A stretch of 64,000 bases of DNA from UBA6168 sp965222975. GTDB lineage: Bacteria; Bacteroidota; Bacteroidia; Chitinophagales; Saprospiraceae. Numbering within the stretch: the first letter of the stretch is position 1; the number at the start of each line of letters is the position of its first letter. The position numbers and the translations under genes are program-made. The notes beneath the pieces are model-generated. The model saw nothing but the letters and a program-made list of their open reading frames with translations. It was not told the origin of the DNA and made no database searches. The stretch covers positions 1-64,000 of the forward strand of contig CBDCVJ010000015.1 of the NCBI GenBank assembly GCA_965222975.1, given 5' to 3'. Shown here one piece after another: positions 42,115 to 50,152 of the stretch.

Positions 42115-44337
42115 ATGAAATACCTATATACCCTCTCGTTACTTCTTTTTATACAGCTCTCTGGTTATTCAAAGCACATTATTGGTGGAGTAGTTTCCTA
42201 TGAATGCCTTGGAGGCGGCACTTATCGGTTTACCATGAAAATGTACCGTGATTGTTATGACCTCACCGGGGCTGGTTTTGATAGCTTTGCACCTTTTACC
42301 ATCTTTAAAGGGACTCAGGAAATAACGACCCTTAGTATTCCGGTACAGTCAGTGGAAGACGTTGATCCCCCTCCCATACCTTGTTTGATCCTTCCTGAAA
42401 ATGTATGCGTAGAAGAGGGTATCTACGAATTTGAATACACCTTTGCCGATTGGCCTTCCACGGAGAGCTACCATATTTCTTATCAGCGTTGTTGCAGGAA
42501 CGCCACTATTATCAATATCCAAAGTCCGAATGATGTTGGAGCTACATTTACCATAGAAATATTGCCCGCTTCTCAACAGCTCTGTAACAACAGTCCTACT
42601 TTCAACACTTTTCCGCCTATCGTTATCTGCGCCAATGAGGAATTGAACTACGACCACAGTGCATTTGATTTGGAGGGAGATCAATTAGTGTATTCATTTT
42701 GTTCGCCCTTGTTGGGCGGCGCCCCACCGGGAGCAGGAGGAGGGCCTTGTAACGCTGTAGCCCCTAACCCAGCTTGTCCGCCTCCTTATGATGAGGCCAT
42801 ATTTATCAACCCGCCTTACAAGGAATCCGAACCGATGGGCGGCGACCCCGCTGTAAGCATCAACACCAATACTGGTTTGCTAACTGGGACACCTACCGTA
42901 ACCGGGCAGTTTGTTTTTGCTGTTTGCGTCTCTGAGTATCGGAATGGTCAATTGATGTCGATCATCAGGCGGGATTTTCAGTTTAATGTGGCCAGTTGTG
43001 AAGCGCTGGTGCATGCCGATATGAATGCCAACAATATTTCTTTGGAAAATGATGAATATTATTTGAAAATCTGCAATGGGCTGGACGTTGCTATAGATAA
43101 CGAAAGTACAGACCCATCTAATGTGGACGAGGTGCGCTGGGAGTTCAGCACTCCTGATAGCCTTTATACCTATGGCACTTGGGATTTGGCCGCTGTCTTC
43201 CCCGAACCCGGAAGCTATGATGGCCTTTTGATCCTCAATCCTGACGATCAACTTTGTGGGGACACCGCTAAAATCCATGTGGACATATTCCCGGAAGTTG
43301 TGGCGGATTTCACCTATGACTATGACACTTGTGTGGCAGGCCCCGTTTCGTTTTTTGATCACTCTTATATTGATGGCAATGGAAAAATAGCTGCCCGCAT
43401 CTGGGATTTGGGCGATGGCACTATTGATAGCATTTTTACCAACCCTGTCCATGTTTATGAACAACCACAAGTGATACCAGTCCGGTTAGAGATTTGGGAT
43501 GAAAATGGTTGTTTCGACGAAATGCTAAATCCAGTGACTTATTTCCCAGTTCCCGCTACTATTGATGTGCGGCCAAGCGATACATTGAGTTGCCCTCCTG
43601 CCGAAATCACCTTTACCAACCTGTCTTCACCGCTTGACGAAACCTATGACGTTTTCTGGGAGTTTGGGGATGGAGGGACTTCATCCGCCATTAGCCCTGT
43701 GTATGTTTATAAGGAAACTGGCCTATACGACGTGCGAATGCAGATCAACTCCCCCATCGGCTGTACGACCGATACTACATTTTCAGCCTACATTCGAATG
43801 ACAGAGCCTCCCATCGCCTCGTTCGATTATGAACCAAAAGAATTGAGCAACCTTGCACCTGAGGTCTCATTTTTTGACTACTCGCAAAATATGGTACGCT
43901 GGGACTGGTTCATTAACGATCAAGTAGTAGCCCAACAACCGGATTTCCAATACGAATTCCGGGACACTGGTCTGCATGCCGTTTCCCTTGTAGTCACCCA
44001 TCCGTTTTTTTGCCAAGACACCCTCACTCGTTATATTGATGTCAAGCCCGAAGTGACCTTTTTCATGCCCAATGCATTTACTCCCAACGAAGATTCCGAA
44101 AATGAATTCTTCCATGGGAATGGCATTCTGTTGGGCATCAAAAGTTATAAAATGGAAATTTGGGATCGCTGGGGCCAATTGATTTTTGAATCTTATTCCC
44201 CTACCAAAGGCTGGAACGGCCGGGCCGACAACAATGGGAAACGAGTTCCAGCGGGAGTTTACGTTTATACGGTCAATTTTACTGGGCCAAGAGGACAACC
44301 ACATGAATACAAAGGATACGCTACGGTGATCAGATGA
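42115..44337 (+). CDS. T9SS type-B secreted protein with PKD domains, paralogue of 33461
   Basis: A 740-residue protein with the same order of parts as the 33461 gene: a signal peptide (1-19), the HIIGGVVSYEC / YRDCYD / SYHISYQRCCRNATI module, three PKD-like domains (IWDLGDGT, WEFGDGG and a diverged third) and a CHU_C type-B sorting domain (FMPNAFTPNEDSENEFF...GVYVYTVNF). Stretches such as FDYDTCVAGPV occur almost unchanged in both, showing duplication. The two copies flank a block of three type-A cargo genes on the opposite strand. The role is unknown; it may be a surface adhesin. Confidence 0.9.
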   Translation: MKYLYTLSLLLFIQLSGYSKHIIGGVVSYECLGGGTYRFTMKMYRDCYDLTGAGFDSFAPFTIFKGTQEITTLSIPVQSVEDVDPPPIPCLILPENVCVEEGIYEFEYTFADWPSTESYHISYQRCCRNATIINIQSPNDVGATFTIEILPASQQLCNNSPTFNTFPPIVICANEELNYDHSAFDLEGDQLVYSFCSPLLGGAPPGAGGGPCNAVAPNPACPPPYDEAIFINPPYKESEPMGGDPAVSINTNTGLLTGTPTVTGQFVFAVCVSEYRNGQLMSIIRRDFQFNVASCEALVHADMNANNISLENDEYYLKICNGLDVAIDNESTDPSNVDEVRWEFSTPDSLYTYGTWDLAAVFPEPGSYDGLLILNPDDQLCGDTAKIHVDIFPEVVADFTYDYDTCVAGPVSFFDHSYIDGNGKIAARIWDLGDGTIDSIFTNPVHVYEQPQVIPVRLEIWDENGCFDEMLNPVTYFPVPATIDVRPSDTLSCPPAEITFTNLSSPLDETYDVFWEFGDGGTSSAISPVYVYKETGLYDVRMQINSPIGCTTDTTFSAYIRMTEPPIASFDYEPKELSNLAPEVSFFDYSQNMVRWDWFINDQVVAQQPDFQYEFRDTGLHAVSLVVTHPFFCQDTLTRYIDVKPEVTFFMPNAFTPNEDSENEFFHGNGILLGIKSYKMEIWDRWGQLIFESYSPTKGWNGRADNNGKRVPAGVYVYTVNFTGPRGQPHEYKGYATVIR

Positions 44338-44478
44338 CAGTAGGTAGTTTGCAGTGGATGCAACTATCAGTATTTGAAACATCAACTTCAAATGGCCGTT
44401 TACCTGCTTTGAAGAAAACCATTTAACCATATGGCCATTCAACCATTAAAATTTCTTCCCAAAAAAGAAATTTTCCTT

Positions 44479-44486
44479 TACCTTTG
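44479..44486 (+). promoter_or_regulatory. Bacteroidota-type -7 box before rplS
   Basis: TACCTTTG matches the TAnnTTTG box of the Bacteroidota housekeeping sigma factor and lies 35 bp before the rplS start. An upstream TTTG-like -33 element is weak here (TTTC at 44452). Confidence 0.5.
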
Positions 44487-44521
44487 CGCCTCTTTTCAAT
44501 TAACGATAAAAATCAAGTAAA

Positions 44522-44887
44522 ATGGACGCCATAAATTTCGTTCAGGAGCAGTTGGCCAAGAAAATAGATTTTCCTAAATTCCGTGCCGGCGACAATGTTG
44601 CAGTTAGTTATAGGATCATTGAAGGGTCTAAGGAACGTATCCAAGTATTCCGGGGCGATGTGATCCAGATAAAGGGTGAAGGTGCGACCAAAACCTTCAC
44701 TGTACGCAAAATTTCCGGCGGTGTAGGGGTAGAGCGTATTTTTCCATTCGTTTCTCCTAACATAGCTGAAATTCAAGTACTTAAACGTGGCAGGGTTCGT
44801 CGGGCAAGATTGTATTACTTACGGGATGCTATTGGGCAGAAAGCCAAAATCAAGGAAAGAAAATACATCCGTCCAGCGAAAAATTAA
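44522..44887 (+). CDS. rplS: 50S ribosomal protein L19
   Basis: A 121-residue L19 with the family core FRAGDNVAVSYRIIEGSKERIQVFRGDVI, FTVRKISGGVGVERIFPFVSPNI and VLKRGRVRRARLYYLRD. It sits at the 30S-50S interface. It is alone here, without the trmD-rimM neighbours found in many other phyla, as is usual in Bacteroidota. The region just before the ATG is AT-rich with no Shine-Dalgarno sequence. Confidence 0.98.
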   Translation: MDAINFVQEQLAKKIDFPKFRAGDNVAVSYRIIEGSKERIQVFRGDVIQIKGEGATKTFTVRKISGGVGVERIFPFVSPNIAEIQVLKRGRVRRARLYYLRDAIGQKAKIKERKYIRPAKN

Positions 44888-44915
44888 TCTATTGCCCTAA
44901 TTGGCATTTTTTTCG

Positions 44916-44949
44916 AGCGCCTTGCAGACACCTATCTGCAAGGCGCTTG
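44916..44949 (+). terminator. rplS terminator hairpin
   Basis: A 12-bp perfect stem, GCGCCTTGCAGA with TCTGCAAGGCGC, loop CACCTA, follows the rplS stop by about 30 bp; the downstream sequence is T-rich. Confidence 0.85.
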
Positions 44950-44957
44950 TGGTTTTT

Positions 44958-45022
44958 GGAAATTAGGAAATTGCACAAGCGGTTGATTTCAAAGTTCAAT
45001 AATTTCCCAATTTCTAATTTCC
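44958..45022. repeat. Inverted repeat ending 18 nt before the DUF481-like gene
   Basis: GGAAATTAGGAAATTG (44958-44973) pairs with CAATTTCTAATTTCC (45008-45022), with one bulge. It is a weaker member of the group of palindromes that end close to start codons. Confidence 0.65.
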
Positions 45023-45040
45023 TACTATCCCTATCCTATT

Positions 45041-45811
45041 ATGATGAAAACGAAACGTTGTTTATTACTCCTTCTTTTCTGCTTACACCAATGCTTCCTC
45101 AGTGCCCAGATCGTCAACATTGAAGAACGCCGTATCACTAGCACTAATGACAGTACTTATTGGTACGGATCATTGCGATTGGGAGCAAATATTTCCAAAG
45201 TGAAGGACCAAGTACTGCAATTCAGGTCGACTGGGCATGTACAGTATAAAAAAGGTAAATCGTTGACGCTGCTGCTGTTGGACGGCAATTTTCTAAGAGC
45301 AGGGGGCAAAGAATTTCAAGAAGCTGCTTTTTCCCATCTCCGTTTCAATTACAAGATCAAAGATTGGTTGGTTACTGAAACCTACGGCCAGGCGCAAGTC
45401 AACAAATTGTTGCTAATCCGGTTGCGTGCGCTGGCAGGTGCGGGGCTGCGTTTTCGGTTATTGAAAAGCGAAAATGGCGGGCAACGGATATACGGCGGTT
45501 TGGCGTACTTGTTTGAACACAATCGCTTTTTGGAAGGCATCCCCGATAAGGACTGGCACCGGCTCAGCACTTATATTTCTTTCACCTTCCGCTTCCCAGG
45601 AGGTATCAAGCTGGTCAATACTACCTACTACCAACCTGCCATTACCGATTTTTCGAGCTACCGCTTTGCCTCTGAATGGCGGCTCGACACACCTATCGGG
45701 AAAAACTTTTCCTTCTTCTCGGATTTTACTTTCAGCAAAGACGAATCGCTCCCTGTAGATGCACCGACCAGCACTTATGCCTGGTTGAATGGCTTGGCAT
45801 TTAAATTTTGA
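45041..45811 (+). CDS. Outer-membrane protein of the DUF481 type
   Basis: A 256-residue protein with a signal peptide (about 1-23, ending LSAQ) and a beta-barrel-like body: alternating strands such as WYGSLRLGANISKV, LTLLLLDGNFLRAGG, AAFSHLRFNYKI and GGIKLVNTTYYQP, ending with a hydrophobic strand and phenylalanine (WLNGLAFKF). The pattern fits the DUF481 (YdiY-like salt-induced outer-membrane protein) family. The role is unknown. It lies after rplS and carries an inverted repeat 18 nt before its start. Confidence 0.72.
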   Translation: MMKTKRCLLLLLFCLHQCFLSAQIVNIEERRITSTNDSTYWYGSLRLGANISKVKDQVLQFRSTGHVQYKKGKSLTLLLLDGNFLRAGGKEFQEAAFSHLRFNYKIKDWLVTETYGQAQVNKLLLIRLRALAGAGLRFRLLKSENGGQRIYGGLAYLFEHNRFLEGIPDKDWHRLSTYISFTFRFPGGIKLVNTTYYQPAITDFSSYRFASEWRLDTPIGKNFSFFSDFTFSKDESLPVDAPTSTYAWLNGLAFKF

Positions 45812-45859
45812 CTAATGTTTGTTGTACCTTGTGCTGAGTAGAGGCTGCCCTTTGCTATA

Positions 45860-46062
45860 AAATCATTTTTCACTACCGTACACTTTTTGTTTTATATCCG
45901 TTTTCAGGCCAAAGGCGAAGAAACATAGAGGGAGAGAGGTGTGTTTTTTTTTGTCCCGATTGAAATCGGGACAAAAAAAACACACCTCTCTCCCTAAATT
46001 TTCCTTCTTTCAGACATGAAAATCAGTCGTTTCCAAAAAGTGTACGGTAGTGAAAATCATTT
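45860..46062. repeat. Large nested palindrome ending 18 nt before the HTH-PLD gene
   Basis: The outer arms share an exact 19-bp inverted repeat, CACTACCGTACACTTTTTG (45871-45889; complement at 46034-46052). Inner arms 45929-45960 and 45965-45995 are almost perfect over about 31 bp around a TGAA loop (for example TTTGTCCCGAT against ATCGGGACAAA). The bases ATCCGTTTTCAGGCC (45896-45910) recur at 53700. Confidence 0.93.
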
Positions 46063-46080
46063 AACCAAAAGAACTAACTT

Positions 46081-46989
46081 ATGAACGAGGCACACAAAAA
46101 CATCATACAAACAGGCTTTGACATTTTAAAGCAAAGAAAAAACTACACCCAGTCAGCGGTTGTCAAAAAAATAAAAGCGCTCGGCTTCCAAACGGCAGCA
46201 GCCACATTCAGCAAAATTTTAAAATCAGGTGATGCAGGCCCAACTGCATTAATGGCCAATGCAGCAGGCATACAAAAACTGCTTGTCCTCGAATGTTGCC
46301 TGCAATGGGACGAGCCAGCACAAACATTCGTAGAGATCAATGGCTGTGCCCCTTCCGAGGTACAAGAATGGTCAGAAGATATGGCTTACCAACAGAAGGG
46401 GTTTAAGTTTCACCATAAAGGCAGGCTTACTACCTCGGAAAAGACCCGGTTCTTTTCAACTGCAAAAAAGGAAATGATCGAATTTGGATTGACCCTGAAC
46501 ACGTTTACCAGCTATTTTTTCCATAGAAATGAAGATGAGTTTAAAAAGCCAATTCACAATTTGCTAAAGCGGGGCGTCAACATTAAATGCTACCTGCTTG
46601 ATCCGAATTGCAATGAGGCAAGGCTCTATTTCGAAGATCGGAAAAAGTTCTTCATTGAGGAACAGGAGGGCTTGGGAAAAATCAGGACAGCCCTCGGCAA
46701 TTTTAAGACAATCCTGAGTGAAATTTCTGAATGTGGCTTCCCGGGCACGATGGAAGTATTTACCTATAGGCACATCCCCCACCAATACATGTTAGCTATT
46801 GACCCCTATACCCGCGATGGAAAGTTGCAAGTTTCTCATTATCTATTTGGAGAGTTGAGAGCCAATTGCCCAGTCATCGAATGCACTCGCAACGGCAATC
46901 CTTCGCTTTTCATTCGTTATCAGAATTCCCTGGAAAAATTGACCCAAGGTGCAATGAAAGTCACTGATTTTAAGCAATTTCTACAGTAA
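46081..46989 (+). CDS. Protein with N-terminal HTH-like and C-terminal PLD-like domain
   Basis: A 302-residue soluble protein. Residues about 1-50 (TQSAVVKKIKALGFQTAAATFSKIL) look like a helix-turn-helix. Residues about 115-300 resemble the regulator-associated PLD-like domain (the DUF5919 type), with LLKRGVNIKCYLLDPN, then FTYRHIPHQYMLAIDP, LQVSHYLFGELRANCPVIEC and a final LFIRYQNSLEKL. Full HKD motifs are absent, so it is unlikely to be a phospholipase; a sensor or regulator role is more likely. A large palindrome ends 18 nt upstream and could be its operator or leader. Its neighbours include a candidate immune effector, but no direct link is visible. Confidence 0.65.
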   Translation: MNEAHKNIIQTGFDILKQRKNYTQSAVVKKIKALGFQTAAATFSKILKSGDAGPTALMANAAGIQKLLVLECCLQWDEPAQTFVEINGCAPSEVQEWSEDMAYQQKGFKFHHKGRLTTSEKTRFFSTAKKEMIEFGLTLNTFTSYFFHRNEDEFKKPIHNLLKRGVNIKCYLLDPNCNEARLYFEDRKKFFIEEQEGLGKIRTALGNFKTILSEISECGFPGTMEVFTYRHIPHQYMLAIDPYTRDGKLQVSHYLFGELRANCPVIECTRNGNPSLFIRYQNSLEKLTQGAMKVTDFKQFLQ

Positions 46990-47287
46990 AGGAATGCTGT
47001 AAATTCACAACGCTTCACATAAATTCACATCAATCCTTTTTCCCGGAAATGCCATGCCACTCCTTCTCAACTTTGTCCCTGTAAACACAAGACGGTTGCA
47101 ATGGCAAGGTTGAGCCAGATGGTTGTCAGCCTGTTGTCAGAAAACAGCACTCCCCTCTCCTATTTGGTTTAAGTGGTTTTGGAAAACACACTCCAAAAGC
47201 CTATCGGTACTCCCGGTAGGAGGTGCTATTTATTGCCAATTCCCCCATTCCAGCCGTCTGATTTTTTATTCCTAAAATATTTTTAAC

Positions 47288-47662
47288 ATGGGAAATTTTC
47301 TTGTTTTAAACCGGACATTGTCCAACGGGTTGGCCGCTCTGTTGTTCATTTTATTTCTGCCTATTGCATTTGCCACGGCAAATGTCCCAGTTGCCGACGA
47401 TACCTGCCCTGAACCAGATGTATCCGTCAGTTCCCAAACTACCGGGGCCATCAGTTTTACCTGGGATGCAGTGACAAACGCAGTTGGCTACAACGTCAAG
47501 TACGTTAGGGATGGTAGTTATTCAAGTGAAGTGTTCAACACCACTTCCACTTCTATTTCTTTTACCAACTTAACAGCAGGTACTTACGATTTTTATTTTC
47601 AAACAGACTGCGGCGGCAGTACATCGGGCTGGATCATTACAGACGATATAATAATACTATAA
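47288..47662 (+). CDS. Small secreted fibronectin type III-like protein
   Basis: A 124-residue protein with an N-terminal hydrophobic signal (about 1-31, ending AFATA) and one fibronectin type III-like sandwich (about 45-124): ISFTWDAVTNAVGYNVKYV, ISFTNLTAGTYDFYFQTDC. Two cysteines may bridge. There is no T9SS tail. The 298-bp gap before it holds only a small CCTATCGG..CGGTAGG hairpin. It is convergent with the next gene. The role is unknown. Confidence 0.75.
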   Translation: MGNFLVLNRTLSNGLAALLFILFLPIAFATANVPVADDTCPEPDVSVSSQTTGAISFTWDAVTNAVGYNVKYVRDGSYSSEVFNTTSTSISFTNLTAGTYDFYFQTDCGGSTSGWIITDDIIIL

Positions 47663-47692
47663 TCTCTATTAACCTTTGGGGGTGGGCGTCGT

Positions 47693-49099
47693 TCACCCCC
47701 ATTTTCCACTCCCATCCAAATCAACAGCCTTGGACAAAAGCCAATCAGCAAGAAAAATGTTGGTGTAACTTTTCACATTTGCTTTAAACTCCTCAGGGTA
47801 AACCCTGTTGAGCACCAACTGACGATAGCAGTTTGCAAAATTTAGGCTTGATTCCAAAATGTTGCCTTTTACTTTTTTACTGCGTTTAAGATAATATTTA
47901 AAGGCCGTATTAAACTGTAACAACATCTCTCTCTGCGTTCTGGCTTCATAAAAATTCATCATGATTAGCACTTTTGTCCTGATTGCCATGAGCGGGTCAG
48001 AGAAATTGACGGTTTGTAATTTGGTAAAATAAGCGGAGTTATGATTTCCTAATTTAAAAGCCAACTGAGCACGTACCAACAATTCCGTTTGTTCTCGGGC
48101 TATGGGCTCCACAAGAGGAGCATAATTATCAATGAATTTCTTGGCCCAAGCTAATTTACCAAAGTCCATGGACAGGGTAAAAATATTGATGAATGTATGG
48201 CTGGGTATAATCCCATGAGAGATTAGTATCCCGTCATTCAACCCCCATTTATATAATTGAAATGCTTCCGGCACATATGCAGTTTGCTTTCCAGACCTGA
48301 TTTGGTGGGCAGAATAATTTATTAAATGCAGAAGCAGAATAGATTTACTTGTTGATGACAATCTTTTCCTTGCATACAAATAACATTTTTTCAATTCCTT
48401 GTAAATTTCCTCTTCCCCATACCTGACCAGTTTATATTGAAGCTTTGAAACCTTAAGTAAAAAATTCTCAGGTGGAAGGTTTTTTTTGCTTTTTGTTGTA
48501 AGGCCATCAGTTGCCTTGTACATCCTCTCCCTGTTCAAAATTTCTGCACCATAGTTCAGTTTCGACACCTCATAAAATGATTCTAAATTAGATAAACAAT
48601 TTTCCAACACTTTGAAATCAGGTGTATGGCGTTTGGTGGTAGGATGTGCCCAAACTTTATGGTAAAAAGTGAGTCTATTAAGGTAATCTTCAGGGTCGGT
48701 TACTTTTTTTCCTGCCAGTTTTTTGTCCATCAAAGTTGCTTTCAAATTAAATTCATGATCCATATTCCGGGTATCCAGCACCTCAAGCCAAAGCAGGTCT
48801 TTTTTGTTCTCATCCTTTAGCTGATGTTGCCAGATGAGGTAGTCTTTTGCCCAACGATATAGATCAGACATCGTGTTCAGTACTTTTTTCAGGTCAGCCT
48901 CTTTTTGGTAAACTGTCTTTGATAGGTAGGCGTGAGTCAGGTTTTTAGCAGGAAAGCGCGGATATTGTTTTTCCAAAAAGCTATAAAGCAGGATAGCCCG
49001 CTCTTTTTTTGGATGAAAGCATCGCATGTAATGGCCAAAGCCATTCATTTCTTTTTTGTCAAAAGTTTCAAGTAGTTTGATAAATCTGGAATTTTTCAT
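47693..49099 (-). CDS. Helical-repeat protein of unknown function
   Basis: A 468-residue, lysine-rich and helix-rich protein with no signal peptide. It begins MKNSRFIKLLETFDKKEMNGFGHYMRCFHPKK, then alternating amphipathic helices of TPR-like spacing (for example LLHLINYSAHQIRSGKQTAYVPEAFQLYKWGL and AQLAFKLGNHNSAYFTKLQ). I believe similar proteins are frequent as unnamed families in Saprospiria, but I do not know a function. TACCTTTC lies just before the start and could be a -7 promoter box with a very short leader. Confidence 0.65.
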   Translation of the reverse strand: MKNSRFIKLLETFDKKEMNGFGHYMRCFHPKKERAILLYSFLEKQYPRFPAKNLTHAYLSKTVYQKEADLKKVLNTMSDLYRWAKDYLIWQHQLKDENKKDLLWLEVLDTRNMDHEFNLKATLMDKKLAGKKVTDPEDYLNRLTFYHKVWAHPTTKRHTPDFKVLENCLSNLESFYEVSKLNYGAEILNRERMYKATDGLTTKSKKNLPPENFLLKVSKLQYKLVRYGEEEIYKELKKCYLYARKRLSSTSKSILLLHLINYSAHQIRSGKQTAYVPEAFQLYKWGLNDGILISHGIIPSHTFINIFTLSMDFGKLAWAKKFIDNYAPLVEPIAREQTELLVRAQLAFKLGNHNSAYFTKLQTVNFSDPLMAIRTKVLIMMNFYEARTQREMLLQFNTAFKYYLKRSKKVKGNILESSLNFANCYRQLVLNRVYPEEFKANVKSYTNIFLADWLLSKAVDLDGSGKWG

Positions 49100-49739
49100 G
49101 GCGAAAGGTAGGAAAGAATTTTAAAAAACACAGGGAAATAAATAAATGTGACTGTAACATTCTTACACATATAATTATTTGTTCGGAAAATATTTATAAA
49201 ATACTAATTCCTATAAATTATTTAAAATAAGCCATTTACAGATAAATACATGTCTAAAAATATTTGTTTTGCCGATATTTTTTAAAACCATCAAATTATT
49301 ACTGCCATTTATACATCCTAAAATAAACTAATAATCACAGGAAATTTACAGGGAAAAATCTACTCATGTCCACCGAATAATGTTATAAATTTGAATATTG
49401 AACAGTTATGCTATGTAACACCTTATGCCAGCTTGTTTAATCCATCATTGTCCAAATTTTAACTCCCGTTAACCAATTGTCCATAGTAACTGTTCAGCAC
49501 CGCCCATGTAGTTGGGAGATTTATCTCCCAAAAGCAAACAGTATCCAAGGTGATAAAACAGGTATTTAATTTCAAGAATAGAATGGTGGACTCGGGAGAT
49601 TAATCTCCCGACTATATGAACCTGATGACTGGTTACCGTTCATATATAAATAGGACTAATTCCTGTCGACAACTTTATACACCGGCAAAACGACATAATT
49701 ATTAAACGCCCCAATATAGGGGATCAATTATAGGATATC
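49100..49739. other. Long divergent intergenic region
   Basis: 640 bp between divergent genes. It contains the 114-bp family A repeat (49505-49618) and otherwise AT-rich sequence with no supported gene. Confidence 0.5.
49505..49618 (+). repeat. REPIN-like twin-hairpin element, family A copy 1
   Basis: Both ends are palindromic (TTGGGAGATTTATCTCCCAA and CTCGGGAGATTAATCTCCCG), and they are inverted repeats of each other (CATGTAGT..GGGAGATT / AATCTCCC..ACTATATG). The left hairpin is preceded by GTAG. A second full-length copy lies at 56383-56493 in the opposite orientation, including the inner AAAACAGG block. Confidence 0.9.
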
Positions 49740-50039
49740 ATGTTCAAACACAGAAAGTATATTCTTGACAAATTCGAAGAACACCTCTTTCATAAATATG
49801 AGACCTATTGCAAAGCACATGGGCAAAACCAGACATACAAAGGTTTTTTGACCTTTTTGATAGACCATGACCTGATCCCTCCTATTGTCATCAAGCGCTT
49901 TGCCGTAACGGAGGAGATTGTCAGGTTGACAGAAGGCGGTCAGTTCAGCAAAACCCAAACTGTCCATACCGTCTCTGACCTGTTCAACATCCCGGAAAGA
50001 ACCATATGGGGGATTTTGAAATACAGAAAAAAAAGCTAA
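49740..50039 (+). CDS. Small basic protein, possible HTH partner of the nucleosidase-EAD gene
   Basis: A 99-residue protein, lysine- and arginine-rich, with two helical stretches and a C-terminal pattern (VHTVSDLFNIPERTIWGILKYRKK) that fits a small helix-turn-helix. It lies 113 bp before the nucleosidase fusion on the same strand with no terminator between, so the two may be cotranscribed and this may be its regulator. No family is recognised. Confidence 0.6.
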   Translation: MFKHRKYILDKFEEHLFHKYETYCKAHGQNQTYKGFLTFLIDHDLIPPIVIKRFAVTEEIVRLTEGGQFSKTQTVHTVSDLFNIPERTIWGILKYRKKS

Positions 50040-50152
50040 AGCGCTTTGAAATTATTGGCAGAACAACCCTCTCTTTCACCCAACTCTTACAGAAAACACG
50101 TCCTCTCTTCTGTTTTTCATCTCCTCTCTAACGGTTCCCTTCAATCTGCTTT

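Noticed and set aside
46081..46989. Phospholipase D activity for the PLD-like protein
   Set aside because: HKD motifs needed for catalysis are not present.
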